From Thermoclostridium sp036562185 (GTDB lineage: Bacteria; Bacillota; Clostridia; DSM-8532), in assembly GCA_036562185.1 (NCBI GenBank), contig DATCKN010000035.1:1-42830 (forward strand): a stretch of DNA of 42,830 nt, given 5' to 3'. Below, one piece after another: positions 23,565-31,070 of this stretch. The notes beneath the pieces were generated by a model that had not been told where the DNA came from, searched no databases, and saw nothing but the letters and a program-made list of their open reading frames with translations. Every line of letters starts with the position of its first letter. Within the stretch, counting starts at the first letter, position 1. Both the position numbers and the translations under genes were made by a program.

Positions 23565-25940
23565 GTGAGAAATGATACGGTTTATCATAAGAGGTATTCT
23601 TCGCGATTTTACAGGTACTTTCTTTCTTATATAATACTGCTGGTAACTGTTTTGCTTGTTCTTGGATTTGTGGTATATAAGAATTTCATTTCAACAATGT
23701 ATACCGAAGTGGAAAAATCAAACCTTTCTGCAGTGATACAGTTCATGAACGTAATGGAGTTACGTTTGCGGGAAATGGAACGTACTGCTTTAAATATCAG
23801 CCTTAATAATAATTTAAAATACTTTAAGATTAAAGATGTTGGTTATCAGACCCTGGAAGCGGTCAACGAGCTGAAGAAATATAAGTCAAGCAATGAGTTT
23901 GTATGCGATATTGCCCTCTATTATAACAATAATGATAAACAGAGCAGAATATATACAACCACTACCAGTGCAAATCCTGACATGTATTTCGAGTATGTTT
24001 ATAAATATGATGACTGGGGAACTGATGATTTTATTAATCTGGTGAAGAACATAACATCCCCGGTGATGCAGCCTGCAAAAGCAGTTCTGTTCAACAACTC
24101 TGAAATCAAAAGACTGGCTACATATACATATCCTCTTGCTATAAACACAGTACGTCCCAATATTATTGTAACTTTTTACATTGAAGAATCAGTTTTGACT
24201 GATGTCATGGCAAATACTCTCGGAGAATACAATGGCTGCGTATATGTTTTGGATGAGCAGGGGAATGTGATTTCGTCACTGAAAAATGATGAATCAGATT
24301 TAAATCCTGACAAGATTTTAAATATGGCTAAAGAATCAAAATCCAGACAGTGGATGGAACGAATCAATCTTGACGGGGAGTCTTATTCGGTTATTTGGCT
24401 GAAATCTGATTACAATGGCTGGTCATATATCATGGCAAGGAAAACCGAGCAGCTTATGGGCGAGGTTAATAAGAGCAGGAGGATTTTTATCGCTGTTATT
24501 ATAGCAGTTTCATTATTTGGCGTTTTACTGGCATTTGCCTTTGCATTTGGCCACTATAAGCCCATAAGAAAGCTGGTGGAGGTAATTCCCAGCCAGGCAT
24601 CAAAATATATCAATTCTCAAACCTGTTCTGACGAATTTGAATATGTAACCAGGACAATCAGAGGTGTTTCAAAAGAATATAACGAAATGTCAAAAAGGTT
24701 GCGAAGCAAGGCCAGGCTTATAAGGAAAGAGTATGTTATAAAACTCTTGCACGGTAAAATAAATGACTTAAATGATCTTGACAAGGCGAATGAATATTAT
24801 GGTTTGAAATTGGATTACCCGTATTACTCCGTTTTGGTGTTTTTAGTGGATGAATGCGGTACCACAAACTGGAAGGACGAAAAAGATCTGATATTGTTCA
24901 GTATAACGAACGTGACAGAAGAGCTGTCAAAAGAAACCGGTTTCGGGTATTGCATTGAAATGGAAGAGCTAAATGGTGTTGTTTTACTGTTGAACATAAA
25001 GGAAGAATACATAAAGGAACGATACATAAGTGAACTTGCATATAAAACAAAAGACTTTTTCATGAAGTACTTTGGCTTAACATTAACTGTTGGAGTTGGG
25101 AACATATATGACAAAATTCAATTGATCCATGAATCATATCTTGAGGCAACTCGAGCGGTTTATTACAGGCTGGTAAAGGGGTATGGAAATGTTATTTTCT
25201 ACGAAGAAATAAAGGAGAGGCAAAAGACGTTATACAATTATCCGAGCCAATTGGAAGAAGAGCTGATTCTGGCTATGAAAGCAGGAAATGGCGATGAAGC
25301 CGAACAGATTATCTTAAGCATCAGGGATCATATCAGCGATAATTGTATGGCCATTGAGGCAATTCAGTGTATTTGTTTTGGAATAATCAATTCAATTATG
25401 AAAACCCTGAATGATATAAATATCGGTACAGGCCAGTTTCTTAACAATGAGGATAATGTTCTTTATTCTAAACCATTTGATACAATCGATAATCTTGTTG
25501 AACGTATTATCAGTTTTTGCAGAACAATTTGTGATTATATCAACAGGCAGAAGGAAAGTAAGAATTTCGAGCTACGCGATCGCATTATTGATATAGTGAC
25601 AAATAATTACAAAGACAGTTCACTTTCACTGGAGAGTATTGCAGACATGCTCGATATGAACCCTTCATATATTAGCAGGTACTTTAAAGATCAGACAGGT
25701 TATTCATTGATGCAGTATTTGGATATGTTCAGGATGAATGAAGTTAAAAAACTGTTGAAATATACCGATCTCCCTCTGCAGGATATACTCTCTCAGGCAG
25801 GATATATTGACAAATCGAGTTTTTACAGAAAGTTTAAAAAACGTGAGGGGGTAACTCCGCTGCAATACAGAAGTATGGCAAAAAAACGCAATATAGAGGA
25901 AGATAATGATATAGCCATGTCCGAACCATCCGATATATAA
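23565..25940 (+). CDS. Membrane-anchored AraC-family regulator with extracellular sensor
   Basis: One-component sensor-regulator of 791 residues. A membrane segment at about 19-41 (FLSYIILLVTVLLVLGFVVY) and another at about 306-330 enclose an extracellular domain of about 265 residues, probably a Cache-type sensor. After this come a juxtamembrane helix, a central domain, and a C-terminal AraC/XylS DNA-binding domain: LSLESIADMLDMNPSYISRYF and the second helix-turn-helix LQDILSQAGYIDKSSFYRKF. GTG 23565 is selected because GGGGTGAT ends four bases upstream. This class sits next to LplABC-type sugar importers in clostridia and paenibacilli and activates them on sensing extracellular oligosaccharide. 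It should act on the promoter at 26163-26191. Confidence 0.9.
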   Translation: MRNDTVYHKRYSSRFYRYFLSYIILLVTVLLVLGFVVYKNFISTMYTEVEKSNLSAVIQFMNVMELRLREMERTALNISLNNNLKYFKIKDVGYQTLEAVNELKKYKSSNEFVCDIALYYNNNDKQSRIYTTTTSANPDMYFEYVYKYDDWGTDDFINLVKNITSPVMQPAKAVLFNNSEIKRLATYTYPLAINTVRPNIIVTFYIEESVLTDVMANTLGEYNGCVYVLDEQGNVISSLKNDESDLNPDKILNMAKESKSRQWMERINLDGESYSVIWLKSDYNGWSYIMARKTEQLMGEVNKSRRIFIAVIIAVSLFGVLLAFAFAFGHYKPIRKLVEVIPSQASKYINSQTCSDEFEYVTRTIRGVSKEYNEMSKRLRSKARLIRKEYVIKLLHGKINDLNDLDKANEYYGLKLDYPYYSVLVFLVDECGTTNWKDEKDLILFSITNVTEELSKETGFGYCIEMEELNGVVLLLNIKEEYIKERYISELAYKTKDFFMKYFGLTLTVGVGNIYDKIQLIHESYLEATRAVYYRLVKGYGNVIFYEEIKERQKTLYNYPSQLEEELILAMKAGNGDEAEQIILSIRDHISDNCMAIEAIQCICFGIINSIMKTLNDINIGTGQFLNNEDNVLYSKPFDTIDNLVERIISFCRTICDYINRQKESKNFELRDRIIDIVTNNYKDSSLSLESIADMLDMNPSYISRYFKDQTGYSLMQYLDMFRMNEVKKLLKYTDLPLQDILSQAGYIDKSSFYRKFKKREGVTPLQYRSMAKKRNIEEDNDIAMSEPSDI

Positions 25941-26072
25941 GCGGCATGACAATAATTGCTGTTTCACCTTATATCCAGGCTAGTATTTTGTGTTATTCAA
26001 GTTTATATAAATTTACTCGCCGAAAACAGGTTTAAGTATACAATGTAATTTTTCAATACAGGTTTAATGCAT

Positions 26073-26143
26073 ATGTAAAAAGATACAACTACATTTACAA
26101 AATAACAATATGCTAAAATAACGAAATGTAAAAATAAACAACT
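26073..26143. repeat. 18-base direct repeats, likely AraC-regulator binding sites
   Basis: ATGTAAAAAGATACAACT (26073-26090) and ATGTAAAAATAAACAACT (26126-26143) are identical at 16 of 18 positions. Their start points are 53 bases apart, close to five helical turns. The second copy ends about 20 bases before the -35 box at 26163. Direct repeats in this position are typical of AraC-family activator sites. Confidence 0.6.
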
Positions 26144-26162
26144 GAAATCGTAAAATGGCCTC

Positions 26163-26191
26163 TCGACTTAGATTTTTCGGTATCATATCAT
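26163..26191 (+). promoter_or_regulatory. Promoter of the sugar-uptake operon
   Basis: TCGACT (26163-26168) and TATCAT (26186-26191) are separated by 17 bases. The weak -35 box fits a promoter that needs an activator, which would bind at the direct repeats just upstream. Transcription would start near 26198. Confidence 0.55.
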
Positions 26192-26243
26192 ATTTTCCGT
26201 AGTAATCATCCAATTTGTTCAATAAAGATAGGAGGTTAACTTT

Positions 26244-27896
26244 ATGAAAAAATCTAAACTTATCATTGCCGTGGTTGTAACACTGGCTATGATCATTGGA
26301 CTGCTGGCTGGTTGTATGCCGCAAAACGGTACATCAAAAGTGGATACCCAGAGTGAAAAGGAAAAAGACATTGTAAAGGATGAGGATGTTCCTGATTATA
26401 TTAATAAGGAAGGATTCCCCATCGTAAAAAAACCTGTTACGTTAACAGCAATGGTTAGCAGACATTCTTCCCAGCCAGAATGGAAAGAGATACTTGCGTG
26501 GCAGGAGTATGAAAAAATGACGGGCATTAAAATCGAATGGCAGGAACTGACCTCAGAAGTGACAGAAAAAAGAAATCTGGCACTTGCGTCAGGGGATTAT
26601 CCGGATCTTTTCTACAGAGCTGGCATTACAGATATAGAACTTATAAAATACGGTTCACAGGGTGTATTTATTGCTTTAAATAATTTAATTGATAAATATG
26701 CACCAAATTTCAAAGCTCTGGCAGAACAGCACCCATCATTGATAAAGGCGGCAAGAATGCCCGATGGAAATATATATAGTTTTGTACAGTTTACTGATTC
26801 GGATCCTGTTCGGATAAATCCGAAGCTATTCATAAACAGGACATGGCTTGATAAGCTTGGTAAGGAAATGCCGACAACAACAGATGAATTGTATGAATTA
26901 TTCAAGGCATTCAGGGATGAGGATCCCAATGGCAACGGGAAGGCAGATGAAATCCCGTGGACTTCTCAAAGCCTGGGTCATGTACAAAACTCTCTTTACG
27001 GAGCTTTTGGACTTAGAAACAGAGGTAGTTCCCATCCTAATGTTGACATGGATGAAAAAACCGGGAAGCTAAGATTTATACCCATTCAGGATGAGTTCAA
27101 GGAAATGCTTCAATTCATGAATAAATTATATACAGAAAAATTATTGGATCAGGAAATTTTCACAATGAATGTAGCGCAGATGGTTGGAAAAGCCTCACAG
27201 GATCTGGTAGGAGCGTTTTGCCATACAACTGCCCAGCAAATAGGTGTTTCAAATCAGGATAATTTTGAGGGAATACCTGTTGCACTGAAAGGGCCGGAAG
27301 GACATCAGCTCTGGAGCGGCAAGCGTGGTTTTGTAGGAGGAAGAGCTGCATTCGTTATAACTGATAAATGTAAATACCCTGAAGCCGCTGTCAGATGGAT
27401 TGATTACTTCTATTCTGATGAAGGTTCAAAACTTATTTACCTTGGTATTGAAGGTAAGTCATATGAAAAAACTGCCGACGGCGAATACAATTTCTTAAGT
27501 GAGATAGTTGATAATATTCCAGAAGGTTCTACATTCGATCAGGTTATATCCCATTATGTACCATACGCAGGTGGCGGTTTGCCGGGACTTCAGAAGACTG
27601 AATTCTTTAAGGGTGGCGAAACTCAGCCTATAGGCCTGAAAGCAGGTTTAAACATAGCACCGTTTACTCCGAAAGAAGTATGGGAGAAGTTTAGCTATAC
27701 AATCGAAGAAATAGATGAAATGGGTGCTATTGAGAGCGATATTAACGGGTACATAAATCAGATGGTTCCCCAGTTTATCCAGGGAAAAGTACCGTTCACT
27801 GAATGGGATAATTATGTGGCTACCATCAAGAAAATGAACCTTGACAGATATATGGAAATTTATACCCAGGCATACGAAAGATATAAAGCTGATTAA
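26244..27896 (+). CDS. Sugar-binding lipoprotein of an LplA-type ABC importer
   Basis: Extracellular substrate-binding protein, 550 residues, with a signal peptide ending in LLAGC so that Cys24 is the lipid-anchored residue. A polar linker (about 25-60) leads to the family-1 type binding domain: ALASGDYPDLFYRAG, then FRDEDPNGNGKADEIPW, typical of large LplA-class proteins that bind oligosaccharides such as those derived from plant cell wall or host glycans. It is the first gene after the predicted promoter and is followed by a stable hairpin, as usual for the most abundant transporter component. ATG 26244 has AGGAGG upstream. The sugar is not known. Confidence 0.92.
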   Translation: MKKSKLIIAVVVTLAMIIGLLAGCMPQNGTSKVDTQSEKEKDIVKDEDVPDYINKEGFPIVKKPVTLTAMVSRHSSQPEWKEILAWQEYEKMTGIKIEWQELTSEVTEKRNLALASGDYPDLFYRAGITDIELIKYGSQGVFIALNNLIDKYAPNFKALAEQHPSLIKAARMPDGNIYSFVQFTDSDPVRINPKLFINRTWLDKLGKEMPTTTDELYELFKAFRDEDPNGNGKADEIPWTSQSLGHVQNSLYGAFGLRNRGSSHPNVDMDEKTGKLRFIPIQDEFKEMLQFMNKLYTEKLLDQEIFTMNVAQMVGKASQDLVGAFCHTTAQQIGVSNQDNFEGIPVALKGPEGHQLWSGKRGFVGGRAAFVITDKCKYPEAAVRWIDYFYSDEGSKLIYLGIEGKSYEKTADGEYNFLSEIVDNIPEGSTFDQVISHYVPYAGGGLPGLQKTEFFKGGETQPIGLKAGLNIAPFTPKEVWEKFSYTIEEIDEMGAIESDINGYINQMVPQFIQGKVPFTEWDNYVATIKKMNLDRYMEIYTQAYERYKAD

Positions 27897-27919
27897 TAAT
27901 ATAAAATGCTTTGCTTTAA

Positions 27920-27953
27920 GAGCATATAGCTGGTTAATATCAGCTATATGCTC
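27920..27953 (+). other. Intercistronic hairpin after the binding-protein gene
   Basis: GAGCATATAGCTG (27920-27932) pairs perfectly with CAGCTATATGCTC (27941-27953), loop eight bases. No T-run follows, so it is unlikely to be an efficient intrinsic terminator. It probably protects the 3' end of the upstream message or lowers read-through. The rest of 27954-28085 shows no gene. Confidence 0.6.
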
Positions 27954-28099
27954 AAATAACAGTTAAAGGGGTTACAGGTGTCTTTAACTGTATTAATCGG
28001 GTATGTTTGCAGTATCACAATAAACTGATATTTATAAAATCAAATATGCAATACACACCGAAATCATATATTCAGTAAAATAAACGAGGGGATTTGGTA

Positions 28100-29143
28100 A
28101 TGATTAAATTCAATTATAAAAAGATTGTTGTTTTTCTGCTGTTAATTTTATCACTTGCCGTTGTTTTTACAGCTTGTGTAAACAAGTCTGAATCAGCTTT
28201 ATCCCCTGATAAGCAGACTGATACGGTAGATAATCAAAAAACCAGTTCCAACGAAGAGACTCAAACTGCAAACAGTAAAACCGACGAGATTTTTGATGCA
28301 ATTAAGTATAAAGGTAAATTAACTATTAGATTTTTTAATACCGATGTTCCAATAGAAGGATCATCTGAAGGTGATCTTATACTGATAACATCCCCTGACG
28401 GGGCAAACATGCTTATAGATGCAGGTTTACCCGAAAGCGGTGAAGTATTGGTTGAGTATCTTAAAAAATTAAATATCGAAAAACTTGATTATGCGGTTTG
28501 CACACATATGCACATCGATCATATTGGAGGATATATTCATGTTTTGAACAACTTCGAAGTAAGTAAAATGTTCTTTCCGAACTTCACCGAGTATAATTCA
28601 AAAACAGTAAAAACAGTTAAGGGAATAATTGAAGAAAAGAATATCCCTGTTGAGATTGTTAAAACCGGAGATACTTTTAAGCTGGGCGAAAGTGTGGAAT
28701 TTGAAGTACTTGCTCCGGAAGAGGACATAATTGTCCCGAATGGTACTGTTCCTGAAAAATCCAATGGATTCATAAATAATAACTCTCTTGTATTGCGAAT
28801 GACCTACATGGAAAAAACTTTCCTGTTTCCTGCTGATATTTACTGGGAGAGAGAAGATATTCTTATTGCAGAACAAGGGGAAAAACTGAAGGTTGATTTG
28901 TTAAAGGTGCCTCATCATGGTTCGAGTACTTCATCCTCTTTTAATTTTGTAAATGCGGTTGAACCGGAGTACGCCGTAATAACCAGCAGGTCGCCGGACA
29001 AAGAAGTATATGACAGATATAAAAGAAAGGGAACCAGGTTATTTATAACAGGCCTTGACGGAAACATCCTGGTAATTTGTGACGGGACTGATATTGAAGT
29101 TATACAGGAGCATGAAAGAAAAATCAAAGGTTATTATGAATAA
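28100..29143 (+). CDS. Extracellular MBL-fold lipoprotein, ComEC-C-terminal-like
   Basis: Predicted secreted lipoprotein of 347 residues. The signal peptide ends in the lipobox FTAC (Cys26), followed by a polar Ser/Thr/Gln-rich linker to about residue 68. The rest is a metallo-beta-lactamase fold: THMHIDHIGG (135-144) supplies the His-x-His-x-Asp-His metal site, FPAD at 243-246 the bridging Asp, and VPHHGSSTSS (270 onward) the last His box. This set resembles the hydrolase domain of ComEC and related secreted nucleases or phosphodiesterases. ATG 28100 has GAGGGGA seven bases upstream. It lies between the sugar-binding protein and its permeases, an unusual place, so its substrate may not be DNA. 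Confidence 0.85.
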   Translation: MIKFNYKKIVVFLLLILSLAVVFTACVNKSESALSPDKQTDTVDNQKTSSNEETQTANSKTDEIFDAIKYKGKLTIRFFNTDVPIEGSSEGDLILITSPDGANMLIDAGLPESGEVLVEYLKKLNIEKLDYAVCTHMHIDHIGGYIHVLNNFEVSKMFFPNFTEYNSKTVKTVKGIIEEKNIPVEIVKTGDTFKLGESVEFEVLAPEEDIIVPNGTVPEKSNGFINNNSLVLRMTYMEKTFLFPADIYWEREDILIAEQGEKLKVDLLKVPHHGSSTSSSFNFVNAVEPEYAVITSRSPDKEVYDRYKRKGTRLFITGLDGNILVICDGTDIEVIQEHERKIKGYYE

Positions 29144-29166
29144 ATGTTTATAAGGAGTTGTAATAT

Positions 29167-30123
29167 ATGGGCAAATCATCTCTGAGCAAAAATGTCGGAA
29201 CATTTAGGGAAAGAGGGATGAAAATTAATTTTCAGGCTTACAGGAAAAACTTTGACTTATATTTACTCATGCTGCCGGTGGTTTTGTATTTTATTATCTT
29301 TAAATACTGGCCAATGTATGGAGTTCAAATAGCTTTCAAGGACTATATAGCCACGAAGGGAATCTGGGGCAGCAATTGGGTTGGATTGAAACACTTTCTC
29401 AGGTTTTTCAGAAGCTATCATTTTGGACTGGTAATCAAAAATACTTTAGGAATAAGTATTTATCAATTGGTTGCCGGATTCCCAATTCCAATACTCCTTG
29501 CACTGATGATGAATGAACTGCAGTTTCCCAGGTTTAAAAAACTGGTACAAACCGTAACGTATGCACCGCATTTTCTTTCAACTGTTGTACTTGTAGGAAT
29601 GCTGACCACAATGCTGTCCCCGAGAAGCGGCATTGTTAACGGAATACTGAAGGTTTTAGGCATGGAACCTGTTTATTTTATGGGTGAACCCGGCTGGTTT
29701 AAAACTATATATGTATTTTCAGACATCTGGCAGAATGCAGGGTGGAATTCAGTTATATACATGGCAACTTTGGCGGGAATAGACCAGCAGTTATATGAAG
29801 CTGCAATAGTTGACGGCGCAACAAAGTTTCAAAGAATCCGGCATATTACATTACCGGGTATTTTACCAACAGCAATAACCTTGTTGATTCTGAATACAGG
29901 TAAAATAATGAATGTAGGATTTGAAAAAGTATACCTGATGCAGAATGGACTGAATTTGATGTCTTCTGAAGTAATATCTACGTATGTTTATAAAGCAGGA
30001 CTGGTAGGAGCAGAATACAGTTTTTCAACTGCAGTGGATTTGTTTAATTCGGTTATAAATTGTTTATTGTTAATAACCGTTAACAGGATTTCCAGAAAAA
30101 CAACGGATACCAGCTTGTGGTGA
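29167..30123 (+). CDS. LplB-type sugar ABC permease
   Basis: Membrane subunit of the importer, 318 residues with about six membrane segments. Typical family markers are MLPVVLYFIIFKYWPMYG near the start, YAPHFLSTVVLVGM, and the ATPase-docking loop EAAIVDGATKFQRIRHITLP. It starts at ATG 29167 with AAGGAG about nine bases upstream, 23 bases after the MBL gene. It pairs with the following permease; the ATPase gene is missing from the operon, as is common in this class, where a shared MsmK-type ATPase serves several importers. Confidence 0.93.
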   Translation: MGKSSLSKNVGTFRERGMKINFQAYRKNFDLYLLMLPVVLYFIIFKYWPMYGVQIAFKDYIATKGIWGSNWVGLKHFLRFFRSYHFGLVIKNTLGISIYQLVAGFPIPILLALMMNELQFPRFKKLVQTVTYAPHFLSTVVLVGMLTTMLSPRSGIVNGILKVLGMEPVYFMGEPGWFKTIYVFSDIWQNAGWNSVIYMATLAGIDQQLYEAAIVDGATKFQRIRHITLPGILPTAITLLILNTGKIMNVGFEKVYLMQNGLNLMSSEVISTYVYKAGLVGAEYSFSTAVDLFNSVINCLLLITVNRISRKTTDTSLW

Positions 30124-30136
30124 AGGAGCGCATATT

Positions 30137-31021
30137 ATGTATAAATCAATGAGAACTAAAAGTGATGTTTGCTTTGACATTATAAATATTACGCTTTTAT
30201 CCATAGTTTTAATTGTTGTTTTGTATCCATTGATATTTGTAGTTAGCGCATCATTCAGCAATCCATTGGCTGTATTGGAAGGGAAAGTGGTACTGCTTCC
30301 TGTGGATTTTTCATTAAGAGCATACGAAGCAGTATTAAAAAATAATGATATACTGACGGGATATAAAAACACAATTATTTACACAGTTGTAGGAACGGCT
30401 GTAAATCTTATAATGACAATTTTCGGTGCGTACCCGCTGTCGAGGAAAGACTTTATAGGCAGGCAGCAATTAACGGTATTTTTTATGATCACGATGTTCT
30501 TCAGCGGAGGTTTAATTCCAAGCTATCTGGTTAATACAAAACTTGGGCTGAACAATAATTTTTGGGTTATGATAATTCCCGGTGCTATCAGCGTTTGGAA
30601 TATGTTCATTATGAAGTCATATTTCCAGAGCAGTATTCCGGATGAGCTTGAAGAAGCAGCGTTTATCGACGGGGCTTCAAATATTTGCATATTAATAAAA
30701 ATTGTACTTCCGCTTTCAACCCCGATTATAGCCGTTTTGACCATGTATTACGGCGTTGGCCATTGGAATTCATATTTTACAGCTCTGATTTACTTCCGTG
30801 ACAGAGCAAAATATCCGTTGCAACTAATCCTCAGAGAAATATTGGTAATTCATGATATGGGTGAGATGACTGAAGGTGAAGTAACAGCAAGCCAGGAACT
30901 GGTTGCGGAAGGTATAAAATACGCTGTAATAGTGGTTGCCAGCTTGCCGGTGCTTTTAATGTACCCTTTTTTGCAAAGATATTTTGTTAAGGGAGTTATG
31001 CTGGGAGCAATAAAAGGGTAG
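30137..31021 (+). CDS. LplC/YtcP-type sugar ABC permease
   Basis: Second membrane subunit, 294 residues and about six membrane segments, starting with a short cytosolic tail. The docking loop is EAAFIDGASNICILIKIVLP and the region MYYGVGHWNSYFTALIYF is characteristic of the LplC/YtcP group. ATG 30137 has AAGGAG upstream and follows the previous gene by 13 bases. With the LplB-type partner it forms the translocation channel for the oligosaccharide captured by the binding protein. Confidence 0.93.
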   Translation: MYKSMRTKSDVCFDIINITLLSIVLIVVLYPLIFVVSASFSNPLAVLEGKVVLLPVDFSLRAYEAVLKNNDILTGYKNTIIYTVVGTAVNLIMTIFGAYPLSRKDFIGRQQLTVFFMITMFFSGGLIPSYLVNTKLGLNNNFWVMIIPGAISVWNMFIMKSYFQSSIPDELEEAAFIDGASNICILIKIVLPLSTPIIAVLTMYYGVGHWNSYFTALIYFRDRAKYPLQLILREILVIHDMGEMTEGEVTASQELVAEGIKYAVIVVASLPVLLMYPFLQRYFVKGVMLGAIKG

Positions 31022-31070
31022 AGTATAGGATTCATAATCAAATTTGTAAAAAGGTAAGGAGAATCTTTCT

